Part shown: positions 17,784-26,950 of the stretch, in pieces | Position numbering within the stretch: the stretch's first letter is position 1 | How the letters are laid out: the number at the start of each line of letters is the position of its first letter | NCBI GenBank assembly: GCA_021779095.1 | Contig: JAJYBI010000001.1 | Location: forward strand, 124,001-188,000 | DNA: 64,000 nt | Direction of reading: 5' to 3' | Source: Deltaproteobacteria bacterium | Lineage (GTDB): Bacteria > Desulfobacterota > Desulfuromonadia > Geobacterales > JAJYBI01 | Position numbers and translations under genes: made by a program | Notes under the pieces: generated by a model | What the model saw: the letters and a program-made list of their open reading frames with translations, nothing else | Databases searched by the model: none | Told to the model about the DNA's origin: nothing

Positions 17784-19067
17784 ATGAACTTTACAACGTC
17801 GACGAAGCTGTTCAGCGAGGCACAGCAGACCATTCCCGGTGGAGTCAACAGCCCGGTACGCGCCTTCAAATCGGTGGGTGCCGACCCGCTGTTCATCTCA
17901 AAAGCCGCCGGCCCGAACATCTACGACGTGGACGGCAACGCCTTCATCGACTACGTCGGCTCGTGGGGCCCGATGATCCTCGGCCACTGCCACCCCAAGG
18001 TCGTTCAGGCGGTGAAGGATGCGGTGGACAATGGCGCGAGCTTCGGCGCCCCGACCACCCTCGAGATCACCCTGGCGGAGATGGTGGTGAAGGCGGTGCC
18101 ATCCATCGAGATGGTCCGGATGGTCAGCTCCGGCACCGAGGCGACCATGAGCGCCATCAGGCTTGCCCGCGGCTATACCGGCCGCGACAAGATCATCAAG
18201 TTCTCCGGCTGCTACCACGGCCATTCCGACGCCCTCCTGGTGAAGGCCGGTTCCGGCGCCGCCACCTTCGGCGTCCCCGACTCCCCCGGCGTCCCCAAGG
18301 ACTTCGCCAAGCACACCCTCACCGCCGTCTACAACAGCATCGCGTCGGTGAAACAGCTGGTGGCGGAGAACAGGGACGCCGTCGCCTGCATCATCGTCGA
18401 GCCGGTGGCCGGCAACATGGGGACGGTCCCGCCGCGGGAAGGGTTCCTGGAAGGACTCAGGGAGCTCTGCACCGCCGAGGGGATCGTCCTCATCTTCGAC
18501 GAGGTGATGAGCGGCTTCCGGGTCGCCTACGGCGGCGCCCAGGAACTGTACGGCGTAACGCCCGACATGACCACGCTGGGGAAGATCATCGGCGGCGGCC
18601 TCCCCGTGGGTGCCTTCGGCGGCAAGAAGGAGATCATGCGGCTCCTCTCACCCGCCGGCGGCGTCTACCAGGCGGGGACCCTCTCCGGCAACCCGCTGGC
18701 CATGAGCGCGGGGATCGCCACCCTCACCCTCCTCCAGGAGGACGGCTTCTATAAGCGGCTGGAGGAGAAGAGCGCCTTCGTGGCGGAAGGTATCGCAAAG
18801 GCCGCCAAGGACGCGGGATACCCCATCTATTCCACCCGGGTCGGCAGCATGTTCTGCGCCTTCTTTACGGGGAACGAGGTGCACGACTGGGATACGGCCG
18901 CGAAGAGCGACACGGCGGCGTTTGCCCGCTACTTCAAGGCGATGCTCCAGGAGGGGATCTACCTGGCGCCGTCCCAGTTCGAAACGGCCTTCGTCTCCAT
19001 CGCCCACACGGAGAGCGACCTGGAGAAGACGATCGCCGCGGCGCGGAAATGCTTCAAGGCGCTCTAG
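17784..19067 (+). CDS. hemL: Glutamate-1-semialdehyde 2,1-aminomutase
   Basis: Converts glutamate-1-semialdehyde to 5-aminolevulinate with PLP, the last step of the C5 route to tetrapyrroles; cytochrome-rich bacteria need much haem. The 427-residue protein has [14 protein letters not shown] near the N-terminus, the [14 protein letters not shown] block, and [18 protein letters not shown] with the Schiff-base lysine. It stands alone between the divergent nuo operon and the downstream atp promoter. Confidence 0.97.
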   Translation: MNFTTSTKLFSEAQQTIPGGVNSPVRAFKSVGADPLFISKAAGPNIYDVDGNAFIDYVGSWGPMILGHCHPKVVQAVKDAVDNGASFGAPTTLEITLAEMVVKAVPSIEMVRMVSSGTEATMSAIRLARGYTGRDKIIKFSGCYHGHSDALLVKAGSGAATFGVPDSPGVPKDFAKHTLTAVYNSIASVKQLVAENRDAVACIIVEPVAGNMGTVPPREGFLEGLRELCTAEGIVLIFDEVMSGFRVAYGGAQELYGVTPDMTTLGKIIGGGLPVGAFGGKKEIMRLLSPAGGVYQAGTLSGNPLAMSAGIATLTLLQEDGFYKRLEEKSAFVAEGIAKAAKDAGYPIYSTRVGSMFCAFFTGNEVHDWDTAAKSDTAAFARYFKAMLQEGIYLAPSQFETAFVSIAHTESDLEKTIAAARKCFKAL

Positions 19068-19072
19068 GAAAC

Positions 19073-19115
19073 TGTATACAATTTGATTGACAGGCGGTGG
19101 GCGGTATGGTATTAA
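19073..19115 (+). promoter_or_regulatory. Promoter of the F0 ATP synthase operon with TGTATACA site
   Basis: TTGACA (19087-19092) and TATTAA (19110-19115) are separated by 17 bases. TGTATACA (19073-19080) lies just upstream of the -35 and begins five bases after the hemL stop. The leader to the atpZ start would be about 45 bases. Confidence 0.65.
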
Positions 19116-19164
19116 GCCACAGTTCGATTGGTGCATTTTGCCACACACGCCCACCGGCACCGGT

Positions 19165-19410
19165 ATGAACGAAGATAAAAAGGGACTGATCAAAACCCTC
19201 GCCGTCGTTTCCAGCCTGGGGCTCTCCATCGTGCTGGCGATCGCGTTCGGCGTCATCATCGGGCTGAAGCTGGATGAATGGCTGGGCACGCATCCATGGT
19301 TCTTTTTCATCTTCCTCTTCATCGGCATTGCCGCAGGCTTTCGCAACATCTATGTGATCGCCAGCCGGGAACTCAGGAAAGAAGAACAGGGTGAGGATAA
19401 ACGACGATAA
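19165..19410 (+). CDS. atpZ: AtpZ/AtpI-family protein, first gene of the F0 operon
   Basis: An 81-residue protein with two membrane helices (residues about 12-34 and 45-65) joined by GLKLDEWLGTHPWF, the family pattern for AtpZ, which with AtpI is implicated in c-ring assembly or Mg2+/Ca2+ transport. The start MNEDKKG is used because a longer in-frame TTG start would lie in the promoter -35. It overlaps atpI by 20 bases. Confidence 0.85.
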   Translation: MNEDKKGLIKTLAVVSSLGLSIVLAIAFGVIIGLKLDEWLGTHPWFFFIFLFIGIAAGFRNIYVIASRELRKEEQGEDKRR

Positions 19411-19768
19411 TATTATTGGCGTTATCACCCTGGGCGGCATCATCCTCACGGCGACACTGACTGTCGCGGGGCTTTTTTCCGGCCAGCCGGAATTTTCCGC
19501 AGGGGTGGCGGCCGGTGGCGTTCTGTCGCTTCTGAACTTCTACTGGCTGCAGGGAACGGCACGGCAACTGCTCCAGATGCCCGCCGCCAGGGCCAGGACG
19601 GTTTCGCAGGTCAAGCAGCTGCTGCGTCTCGGGGCGGTCGGCTTCATTCTCTACATTCTGATCGTTGTATGCGGCGTCAGCATCGCCGGGCTCTTGGCCG
19701 GCCTGTCGGTACTGGTCATCAGTATCATGCTCCTGGCACTGTACACGTTGATCCTCAAGGGAGGCTAA
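19391..19768 (+). CDS. atpI: ATP synthase subunit I
   Basis: A 125-residue protein with four predicted membrane helices, the usual size for the ATP synthase I chaperone that helps build the c-ring. It has a GTG start inside the end of atpZ, with AGAACAGGG upstream, and ends just before atpB. The family is poorly conserved, so the call rests on topology and position. Confidence 0.8.
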   Translation: MRINDDNIIGVITLGGIILTATLTVAGLFSGQPEFSAGVAAGGVLSLLNFYWLQGTARQLLQMPAARARTVSQVKQLLRLGAVGFILYILIVVCGVSIAGLLAGLSVLVISIMLLALYTLILKGG

Positions 19769-19772
19769 CACC

Positions 19773-20462
19773 ATGGTTGAACCGTTTCTCTTTCTCCAGT
19801 TCCTAAGGGGCATCCTGGAACCGTTCGGCGTTTCGGAAAAAGGTGCCGACGCCATCGCCTACACCTGGCTCATCATCGCCCTGCTCCTGGTGCTGTCCAT
19901 TCTCGCCACCAAGGCGATAAAGACGGTTCCGTCCGGCATGCAGAACTTCATGGAAGTCATCGTCAGCGGCATCGAGAACATGGTCGTCGAGAACATGGGA
20001 GAGCACGGCAAGCCGTTCTTCCCGCTGATCGCCACGCTGGCGCTCTTCATCCTCGTCTCCAACCTCATCGGCCTCATCCCCGGCTTCTATCCCCCGACCG
20101 CCAACGTCAATACCCCGCTGGCCTGCGCCGTCATCGTATTCGTAACGACGCACCTGGTCGGCATCAAGGAGCACGGGGTCAGCTACATAAAGCATTTCAT
20201 GGGGCCTATCTGGTGGCTTGCCCCCCTGATCTTCTTCATCGAGGTAATCGGCCACCTGTCGCGCGTCGTCTCTCTCACGCTACGTCTCTTCGGCAACATG
20301 AACGGCCACGAACTGGTCCTTCTGATCTTCTTCGGCCTGGCGCCGTTCCTGGTGCCCCTGCCGATGATGATCATGGGGGTGCTCGTCTCCTTCATCCAGG
20401 CGTTCGTCTTCATGCTGCTGGCCATGATCTACATCCAGGGCTCCCTGGAAGAGGCACACTAA
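19773..20462 (+). CDS. atpB: F0F1 ATP synthase subunit a
   Basis: Stator membrane subunit that forms the two ion half-channels. The 229-residue protein has the essential arginine in [14 protein letters not shown] and the C-terminal conserved block [16 protein letters not shown]. It follows atpI by four bases and has GGAGG upstream of the start. Confidence 0.96.
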   Translation: MVEPFLFLQFLRGILEPFGVSEKGADAIAYTWLIIALLLVLSILATKAIKTVPSGMQNFMEVIVSGIENMVVENMGEHGKPFFPLIATLALFILVSNLIGLIPGFYPPTANVNTPLACAVIVFVTTHLVGIKEHGVSYIKHFMGPIWWLAPLIFFIEVIGHLSRVVSLTLRLFGNMNGHELVLLIFFGLAPFLVPLPMMIMGVLVSFIQAFVFMLLAMIYIQGSLEEAH

Positions 20463-20465
20463 TTA

Positions 20466-20510
20466 AAGCAGGCGCAAGGCTCAAGGTAGTTTCCCTGAGC
20501 CTTGTGCCCT
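20466..20510. repeat. Inverted repeat between atpB and atpE
   Basis: The 115-base gap between atpB and atpE holds the arms CAAGGCTCAAGG (from 20474) and CCCTGAGCCTTG, an imperfect hairpin, followed after 20 bases by a T-run in GATTTTTTATT. It may act as an attenuator or processing site that raises atpE expression. A similar sequence lies between atpD and atpC. Confidence 0.5.
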
Positions 20511-20577
20511 GAACCTTTAGCCCGATTTTTTATTCCTATACTGTTTAGGAAAACAACCCCACGAGGAGGTAGTACGG

Positions 20578-20865
20578 ATGAACTTTTTCAGTGTATGTGT
20601 TCTCGCAGCAGGTATCGGCATGGCGCTCGCCACGGTAGGTACCGGTATCGGCCAGGGTCTGGCAGTGAAAAGCGCCGTCGAAGGCGTTTCCCGCAACCCC
20701 GGCGCTTCCGGCAAAATCATGGTCATGATGCTGATCGGTCTGGCCATGATCGAGTCTCTGGCCATCTACGCCCTGGTTATCTGCCTCATCATCCTGTTCG
20801 TTGACCCGTTCCACGTAAAAGAACTGGCCAAGACGGTGATCGGCACCCTGCCCCCGGTAAAGTAA
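20578..20865 (+). CDS. atpE: F0F1 ATP synthase subunit c
   Basis: A 95-residue, two-helix proteolipid that forms the ion-driven rotor ring. The polar loop holds SRNPGASGK. The carboxylate is Glu59 in MIESLAIY. With Gln26 (GIGQG), Ser60 and Tyr64 it matches four of the five side-chain positions of the sodium-binding signature (Gln32, Glu65, Ser66, Thr67, Tyr70 in Ilyobacter), the threonine being leucine. Ion specificity is therefore unsettled. A strong AGGAGG lies upstream, fitting the high copy number of c subunits. Confidence 0.97.
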   Translation: MNFFSVCVLAAGIGMALATVGTGIGQGLAVKSAVEGVSRNPGASGKIMVMMLIGLAMIESLAIYALVICLIILFVDPFHVKELAKTVIGTLPPVK

Positions 20866-20882
20866 GCCGCATCTAAGTACGC

Positions 20883-20918
20883 AAAAAGGGCATGTCCGGC
20901 TGGACATGCCCTTTTTTT
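20883..20918. terminator. Bidirectional terminator between atpE and pepA
   Basis: A 10-bp stem (GGGCATGTCC, 20888-20897, with 20902-20911) flanked by five A residues on one side and seven T on the other. It can stop the atp operon on the plus strand and pepA on the minus strand. Confidence 0.92.
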
Positions 20919-20939
20919 GTCTTCACTGTATGACCCGGC

Positions 20940-22433
20940 CTAGCTCTCCGGCCGCACCCCCCGCAGGTACTCCACCAGGAGCCGGACCCCGACACCCGCC
21001 GCCCCCTTGGGGGTATAGGGGCGCCCCTTCTCCTCCCAGGCGGTACCGGCGATATCCAGATGCGCCCACCGTGCATTGCCGGCAAACTGCTTCAGAAACC
21101 AGCCGGCGGTGACGGCACCGGCCCATCGCCCGCCGGCGTTTTTGAGGTCCGCCACGTCGCTCTTCATCAGGTCGCCGTAGCCGTCCCACACCGGCAGCTC
21201 CCATAACCGCTCGCCGGTCCGCTCCCCCGCCTGCAAAAGGTCGCGGACGAGTCGCGCGCTGTTACCCATGATGCCGCTCGCCTCGCTCCCCAGGGCGACC
21301 ATGCAGGCGCCGGTGAGGGTGGCGATGTCGATGAGCGCGGCCGGCTTGTACCTTTGCGCGTAGTGGAGCGCGTCGCACAGGAGCATCCGCCCCTCCGCGT
21401 CGGTATTCACGATCTCCACCGTTGTGCCGGACATGGTGGTGACGATGTCGCCCGGCTTGTACGCACCGCCGTCGGGAAGATTTTCCGCCGCCGGCACGAG
21501 TCCGACCAGGTTCACGGGGAGTTTCAGCGTCGCCGCCGCCTGCAGGGTGCCGATGACCGCGGCCGCACCGGACATGTCGTCCTTCATCCGGTCCATCCCC
21601 TCGCCGGGCTTGAGGGAGATTCCCCCCGCATCGAAGGTGACCCCCTTCCCCACCAGCACGACCGGCCGTTCGTCCACCCCGGCACCCCGGTACTCCAGCA
21701 CGATGAACTTCGGCGCCTGGCGCGACCCCTGGGCCACCGCGAGAATCCCGTGCATGGCGAGCCGTTCCATCTCCTCACGCTCCACGATCCGGCAGTCTAT
21801 CCCCGTCGCAGCCGCCATCCGGACCGCCGCCTCGGCGAGGAACGTGGGGGTCGCCACGTTCCCCGGCTCGGAGACCAGGTCGCGGGTCAAGAGTACCGCG
21901 TCGCACAGCGCCGCCGTTTCCTTGGCGGCCCGGGTACGCCGTGCCTTCTGTTGTCCGTCGGGAAAGAGTGCCGTGACCTCGGTGAGAGAAGGCTTTTTCT
22001 TCTTGTCCGTCTTGTACCGGTCGAAGGCGTAGCTCCCCAGCCGGAACCCCTCCAGGGTGGCCCGCAGCGCGGCGTCCTCATCTCCCCCGGCGAGGTGCAG
22101 GATGGAAACGGCGGCGCGGCACCCCGCCCCCCCCGCGCCCCTGACAGCTGTTCCGGCTGCCTGCCGCAGGGCCTCGTCGGACAGCTCCCGTTTCCTGCCG
22201 AGCCCCACGAGGACGATCCGCTGCGGCGCGACCCGGCCTATCCCGTCGACCATCCGCACCGCATTCCGTTTCCCGTCGAACTCGCCTGACCGGTACAGCT
22301 CCGCGATCTGCCCCCCCAGCTTCTCGTCCAGCAACGCCAGGTACGGCGCATCCTCCAGCCGGTCGAACCCCCCCACCACCAGCGCCTCGCAGGCGCACTC
22401 GAACGGTGCGGCCACCGTGGTCCTGATCTGCAT
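20940..22433 (-). CDS. pepA: Leucyl aminopeptidase (M17)
   Basis: A cytoplasmic metallo-aminopeptidase that removes N-terminal residues from peptides. The 497-residue protein has the M17 signature NTDAEGRMLL, plus VLVGKGVTFDAGGISLKP and KDDMSGAAAV with the metal ligands and catalytic lysine. GGGAGGG precedes the start. The gene is convergent with atpE and divergent from the PHP gene. Confidence 0.95.
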   Translation of the reverse strand: MQIRTTVAAPFECACEALVVGGFDRLEDAPYLALLDEKLGGQIAELYRSGEFDGKRNAVRMVDGIGRVAPQRIVLVGLGRKRELSDEALRQAAGTAVRGAGGAGCRAAVSILHLAGGDEDAALRATLEGFRLGSYAFDRYKTDKKKKPSLTEVTALFPDGQQKARRTRAAKETAALCDAVLLTRDLVSEPGNVATPTFLAEAAVRMAAATGIDCRIVEREEMERLAMHGILAVAQGSRQAPKFIVLEYRGAGVDERPVVLVGKGVTFDAGGISLKPGEGMDRMKDDMSGAAAVIGTLQAAATLKLPVNLVGLVPAAENLPDGGAYKPGDIVTTMSGTTVEIVNTDAEGRMLLCDALHYAQRYKPAALIDIATLTGACMVALGSEASGIMGNSARLVRDLLQAGERTGERLWELPVWDGYGDLMKSDVADLKNAGGRWAGAVTAGWFLKQFAGNARWAHLDIAGTAWEEKGRPYTPKGAAGVGVRLLVEYLRGVRPES

Positions 22434-22519
22434 CTCACCCTCCCTTGATAAATTCAGCCCCTCCGTGGCGACACCGCCCCCGGATTGACAATTCTCAACC
22501 GCTGTGAAATAGTGCCCCC

Positions 22520-23242
22520 ATGCGCATCATCGCCGACATGCACACCCACACCGTGGCCTCGGGCCACGCATATTCCACGGTAAACGAACTCGCCCAGGCG
22601 GCCGCCCGCAAGGGGCTTAAGGCGCTCGCCCTGACCGACCACGGCCCGGCGCTTCCCGGCGGTCCGCACCCGTACCACTTCGGAGCCATGCGGTTCATCC
22701 CCGCAACAATCGACGGAGTGCGCATCCTCACCGGCGTGGAGGCCAACATTCTGGACGAGACGGGAAGGCTCGACCTGGACGACGCCTGCCTGCAGAAGCT
22801 CGATTTCGTCATGGCCGGGCTGCACGAGGGGTGCGGCATGGACGGGCGGGGAATCGACGCGAATACCGCTGCGCTTGTCCGGGTCATGGAGCACCCGCTG
22901 GTCCGGGCGGTCTCACACCCGGGAAACCCGGCCTTTCCCCTCCGCTACGATACGGTCGTGCAGGCGGCCCGTGCAACCGGGACGGCGCTGGAGATCAACA
23001 ACTCCTCCTTCAGCATGAGCCGGGAGGGAAGCGCCCCCGTCTGCCGGAACCTCGCCCGGCTCATCGCCGAGCAGGGCGCCCCCGTCGTCGTCGGCAGCGA
23101 CGCCCATATCGCCCAGGGGGTCGGCGAGTTCGACGATGCAATTGCCGCGCTCCTCGCCGCCGGGGTGCGGGAGGAACAGGTAATGAACAGCTCCCTCGAA
23201 CGGCTGACGGCGTTTCTCAACCTCCAGCCGCCCCCAGACTGA
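22520..23242 (+). CDS. PHP-domain hydrolase, YcdX-like
   Basis: A 240-residue PHP metal-dependent phosphoesterase. Metal-binding motifs are visible: DMHTHTVASGHAYS near residue 6, LTDHGPALPG near 40, GVEANIL near 75, VSHPGNP and VVVGSDAHIA near 190. This pattern matches the YcdX branch with a trinuclear zinc site. The substrate is unknown. It stands alone between pepA and the convergent protease gene. Confidence 0.85.
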   Translation: MRIIADMHTHTVASGHAYSTVNELAQAAARKGLKALALTDHGPALPGGPHPYHFGAMRFIPATIDGVRILTGVEANILDETGRLDLDDACLQKLDFVMAGLHEGCGMDGRGIDANTAALVRVMEHPLVRAVSHPGNPAFPLRYDTVVQAARATGTALEINNSSFSMSREGSAPVCRNLARLIAEQGAPVVVGSDAHIAQGVGEFDDAIAALLAAGVREEQVMNSSLERLTAFLNLQPPPD

Positions 23243-23270
23243 AAAAGGGGGCCGCGTTACCGGTCCCCTT
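23242..23270 (-). terminator. Terminator of the DegQ-like protease gene
   Basis: The imperfect stem AAGGGGGCCG / CGGTCCCCTT with a six-base loop ends on the minus strand in five T residues, 17 bases past the protease stop. It overlaps the end of the convergent PHP gene by one base. Confidence 0.7.
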
Positions 23271-23286
23271 CGCCATTTCTTCACCT

Positions 23287-24681
23287 TCAGCTGACCCTCA
23301 CGGCCACGAAGAGCGATGAGGTACCCCGTTTCAGCAGGATCCGCAGCAGCCCGTTCTTTTTGACCGACGCCAGCGCCTTGTCGTACTCATCGAGGGTAGA
23401 AATCTTGCTGCCGTTGACCTCCTGAATGACGTCCCCCGGCTGGATTCCCGCATCAACTGCGGCACCGGCGGGAGCCACTTCGGTCACTACGACTCCTTTC
23501 GTCACGGACAGCTGCATCCGCGTCGCCAACTCGGGGGTCAGCTCCTGTACCGTCATCCCCAGCATTCTCTTGATCGCACCACTCGCCTCGGCAGCGGTTT
23601 CCTGCAGCTTGTCGATGGTCACCGTCACCTCTTTGTGCTTACCGTCCCGGATGATATCGAGCTTCACCTTCGATCCCACCGGTGTTGAGGCGACGAGCCG
23701 CGGCAGTTCGTTGAACTCGCCGAGCTGCTTGCCATCGTACGTGACGATGATGTCTCCCACCTTCAGTCCGGCCTTTTCGGCGGGGCTGCCGGCAATCACC
23801 TCACTCACCAGCGCCCCCTTTTCTCCTTTGACACCGAAGGACTTCGCCAGGTCCTCGGTGAGCGGCTGGATCATGACGCCGAGACGCCCCCGCGTCACCT
23901 TCCCCTTTTCCTGCAGCTGGGGAATGATCGCCTTGGCCATGTTGATCGGTATGGCGAAACCGATCCCCTGCCCCCCCGCGATGATGGCGGTATTGATGCC
24001 GACCACCTGGCCCTCCGCATTGAAGAGCGGGCCGCCGGAATTACCCGGGTTGATGGAGGCATCGGTCTGGATGTAGTCGTCGTAGGGGCCGCTGCCGATG
24101 ACCCGCCCCTTGGCGCTGACGATCCCGGCGGTGACGGTCGCCTCGAGACCGAACGGGTTGCCGATCGCCATGACCCATTCGCCGACCTGCAGCTTGTCGC
24201 TGTCGCCGAGAGGCGCCACGGGAACATGCTCCTTGGTGGTGATCTTCACGAGGGCGATGTCCAGCTTTTCGTCCGCACCCTTCACCACTCCCTTGAACTC
24301 CCGTCCGTCGTAAAGTTTCACCTTGATCTCGTCGGCGCCATCGACCACATGGTTGTTCGTGATGATATACCCGTCATCACTGATGATGAAGCCGGTGCCG
24401 AGGCTTCGCTGGGTATGGGGACGCCGGTTGTTCTCGAAGAACCGATTGAAGAAGTCGTCGAAGGGGTCCTGGCCGAAGGGGCTCGGCCGCTGGAACATCC
24501 TTGACGGTGTAATCGTTTTCGAGGTGCTGATGTTCACTACCGCGGGCTTCAGTCTCTTGGCCAGCTCGACAAAATCGGGCATGACCGCCTTCGCAGAGGC
24601 GATCCCCGATCCGAAAAAGAGCCCCAACAGTAGTCCGGACATAACCAGTGACAATGTGCGTTTCAGATTGATGCTCGACAT
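23287..24681 (-). CDS. degQ: Periplasmic serine protease, DegP/DegQ/HtrA family
   Basis: An ATP-independent protease and chaperone of envelope protein quality control. The 464-residue product has a signal peptide (hydrophobic residues 9-28), a trypsin-like domain with the triad in ITNNHVVDGAD (His), KLDIALVKI (Asp) and NPGNSGGPLFN (Ser), then two PDZ domains. It lies 126 bases downstream of a two-component system in the same orientation, suggesting envelope-stress control similar in logic to CpxRA-DegP. DegP, DegQ and DegS-type members cannot be told apart here beyond the presence of two PDZ domains. Confidence 0.94.
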   Translation of the reverse strand: MSSINLKRTLSLVMSGLLLGLFFGSGIASAKAVMPDFVELAKRLKPAVVNISTSKTITPSRMFQRPSPFGQDPFDDFFNRFFENNRRPHTQRSLGTGFIISDDGYIITNNHVVDGADEIKVKLYDGREFKGVVKGADEKLDIALVKITTKEHVPVAPLGDSDKLQVGEWVMAIGNPFGLEATVTAGIVSAKGRVIGSGPYDDYIQTDASINPGNSGGPLFNAEGQVVGINTAIIAGGQGIGFAIPINMAKAIIPQLQEKGKVTRGRLGVMIQPLTEDLAKSFGVKGEKGALVSEVIAGSPAEKAGLKVGDIIVTYDGKQLGEFNELPRLVASTPVGSKVKLDIIRDGKHKEVTVTIDKLQETAAEASGAIKRMLGMTVQELTPELATRMQLSVTKGVVVTEVAPAGAAVDAGIQPGDVIQEVNGSKISTLDEYDKALASVKKNGLLRILLKRGTSSLFVAVRVS

Positions 24682-24807
24682 GACTACCTCCCGCTAGAGT
24701 TAGCTGAACAACTCATTAAGAGTAGTAAGACGTCCCCGGTTTGTCAACCAGTCCGCACGACATCTCACATGGCGGTCAGGAGGAAAGGCCTTTCGGAGAG
24801 GAGTGCA

Positions 24808-26217
24808 TCAGACGGCTGTCAAGGGGATGACGACGCTGAAGGTACTGCCGGAGCCGGGTGCACTCCGGACGTCTATACGGCCACGGTGGGCCGTAACCAG
24901 GGCTTTCACGAGGGAAAGACCGAGACCGGTACCGCCGTCGGTGCGGTTTCGCGCGGAATCGATGCGGTAGAACGGATCGAAAATCTTCCCCTGATGCTCC
25001 GGGGGGATGCCCGAGCCGGTGTCCTGTACCGACACCACCCCGGTATTGTCCGACCGTGCAACGCAGGAGACGGTAAGGGCACCGCCGGCGGGAGTCGCCT
25101 GGATGGCGTTGTCCGTGAGGTTCATGAGCAACTGCTTCAGCCGGGCACGGTCCCCCATGACCACAACCCCGTCGTTCGCGGCAATCGAGAGGGAAAGCTC
25201 CGCCTCGGCACAGCGTCGCTCCAGCCGCTCCTCCAGCTCGCGGACGATCTCGGCCAGATCGACCTTCTCGAAGTTCAACCCCCCGCCCAGCTCGACCTTT
25301 TCCAGTTCCAGCAGTTCCTCGATCATGGAGGACATGCGGGTTATCTCTTCCAGGCTGCTCTGCAGCGCCTCGCGGAACTGATCCGGCTCCTTCGCCCAGC
25401 GAAGCGCCACCTCCGTCTCCCCCCGCATGATGGTGAGGGGGGTCCTCAGTTCGTGGGACACATCGGAGGAAAACTGCCGGATCTTCGCGACGGCATGATC
25501 GACGCGCTCGAGAAGCTCGTTGAACGTCGCCGCCAGCCGGCCGATCTCGTCGTCGGGATTTTCGATCCGCAGCCGCACGCTGAGGTTTTCCGCCGACATC
25601 CGGCGGATGGTACGCGTCATGACGTCCACCGGCTTCAGCGCCCGGCCCGCCAGGAACCAGCCGCCGGTGACGAGGATGAGCAGACCGACCGGGACGAAGA
25701 CGAACATGGCGTGACGGATCTTGTCGAGGGTCTGGGCCGGCTCTTTGAGGGAAACTCCGACCTGTATGATACGCCTAAGCTTCCCGTCGGCATAGAGGGG
25801 GAACGATACCAGCCGGTACGGGACGTGGTGGGGGCCGGGAACCGTTTCGTACGTGATCTTCCCAGCGGCGGCGGACTGGAGTGTATTCCTGCCGGCGGGG
25901 AGATCCAGGTTGTCCGGCATGCCTGCCTCGACCTTCGCCGTTCCGGACGTATCGAGGATCCGGACGATCTTGCCGGTGCTCTTCTCACCGAGAAAATCCT
26001 CCAGCACCTGGCCAAACACTGACGAGTCCGCCTCACGGAACGGTTCCATGGTCGGACTCGCCAGCGATTCCGCAATCATGAGCAGGCTGCTGTCCGAGCC
26101 GGAATACAGCTGCTCCCGGACGAACAGGAACAGGCCGGAACTGGAGATGGCCAGGATGACCACCAGGTTGAGGAAATACCAGAGGGTCAGCCTGAACCGG
26201 ATCGAGCGAAAAAACAA
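24808..26217 (-). CDS. Sensor histidine kinase with HAMP domain
   Basis: A 469-residue membrane kinase. Helix one is near residues 10-30, followed by a periplasmic sensor of about 130 residues, helix two near 175-195, then HAMP, the HisKA motif SSDVSHELRTPLTIM with the phosphorylated histidine, and the ATPase domain with NLTDNAIQAT (N box), VQDTGSGIP (G1), and GGTGLGLSLVK (G2). The overall plan is that of CusS/heavy-metal or envelope-stress kinases. It starts four bases after the response regulator and precedes the HtrA protease gene. Confidence 0.93.
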   Translation of the reverse strand: MFFRSIRFRLTLWYFLNLVVILAISSSGLFLFVREQLYSGSDSSLLMIAESLASPTMEPFREADSSVFGQVLEDFLGEKSTGKIVRILDTSGTAKVEAGMPDNLDLPAGRNTLQSAAAGKITYETVPGPHHVPYRLVSFPLYADGKLRRIIQVGVSLKEPAQTLDKIRHAMFVFVPVGLLILVTGGWFLAGRALKPVDVMTRTIRRMSAENLSVRLRIENPDDEIGRLAATFNELLERVDHAVAKIRQFSSDVSHELRTPLTIMRGETEVALRWAKEPDQFREALQSSLEEITRMSSMIEELLELEKVELGGGLNFEKVDLAEIVRELEERLERRCAEAELSLSIAANDGVVVMGDRARLKQLLMNLTDNAIQATPAGGALTVSCVARSDNTGVVSVQDTGSGIPPEHQGKIFDPFYRIDSARNRTDGGTGLGLSLVKALVTAHRGRIDVRSAPGSGSTFSVVIPLTAV

Positions 26218-26221
26218 TGGA

Positions 26222-26896
26222 TCAATCCTCTTCCTTTAAGATGTAGCCAACCCCGCGTACCGTGTGGATCAGCTTCCGATCGGAGTCGCGATCGACCTTT
26301 TTCCGCAGGTAGTTGACGTACACATCGATGATGTTCGTGAAGCTGTCGAAGGTATAATCCCAGACGTGCTCGGCGATCATGGTGCGGGTGAGGACCTGGT
26401 TCGGATTGCGCATGAAGTATTCCAGAAGTCCGTACTCCTTCGCCGTGAGGTCGATCTCCTTGTCACCGCGCCAGACCTTGTGGGTAACCGGGTCGATGCG
26501 CAGGTCGCTGAAGCGGATCTCCGCACCGCGGTCCATCTCGCTGCGCCGCAGGAGGGCGCGCACCCGGGCCAGAAGCTCCGTGAACGCGAACGGTTTGGTC
26601 AGGTAGTCGTCGGAACCCGACTCCAGACCGGCGACGATATCCTCAACCGTATCCTTGGCGGTCAGCATCAGAATGGGGGTGGAAATCCTGCCGGCACGCA
26701 TCTCCCGGGCCACGCTCAGACCGTCCTTCTTCGGCAGCATGACGTCCAGGACCACCAGATCAAAACTCCCCTCCGACAGCATCTTGAGCGCCTCCTCACC
26801 GTCGCCGGCCGTTTCGACCTCGTACTTTTCCTCCTCAAGTCCGCGCTTGATAAAGCTCGAAACCTTCTTCTCGTCTTCCACCACCAGAATTTTCAT
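26222..26896 (-). CDS. OmpR/PhoB-family response regulator
   Basis: A 224-residue two-domain regulator. MKILVVEDEKKV opens the receiver domain; the phospho-acceptor lies in LVVLDVMLPKKDG and the conserved lysine in YLTKPFAF. The C-terminal winged helix ends with IIDVYVNYLRKKVDR and TVRGVGYIL. The start at 26896 is chosen because the receiver begins there; a track of upstream codons has no ribosome site. It is the first gene of a regulator-kinase pair. Confidence 0.94.
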   Translation of the reverse strand: MKILVVEDEKKVSSFIKRGLEEEKYEVETAGDGEEALKMLSEGSFDLVVLDVMLPKKDGLSVAREMRAGRISTPILMLTAKDTVEDIVAGLESGSDDYLTKPFAFTELLARVRALLRRSEMDRGAEIRFSDLRIDPVTHKVWRGDKEIDLTAKEYGLLEYFMRNPNQVLTRTMIAEHVWDYTFDSFTNIIDVYVNYLRKKVDRDSDRKLIHTVRGVGYILKEED

Positions 26897-26950
26897 GTCG
26901 TCATTTCTCCTTTCCTTTTCAATCGATTGGTAATGCACAGGAAATACCTG

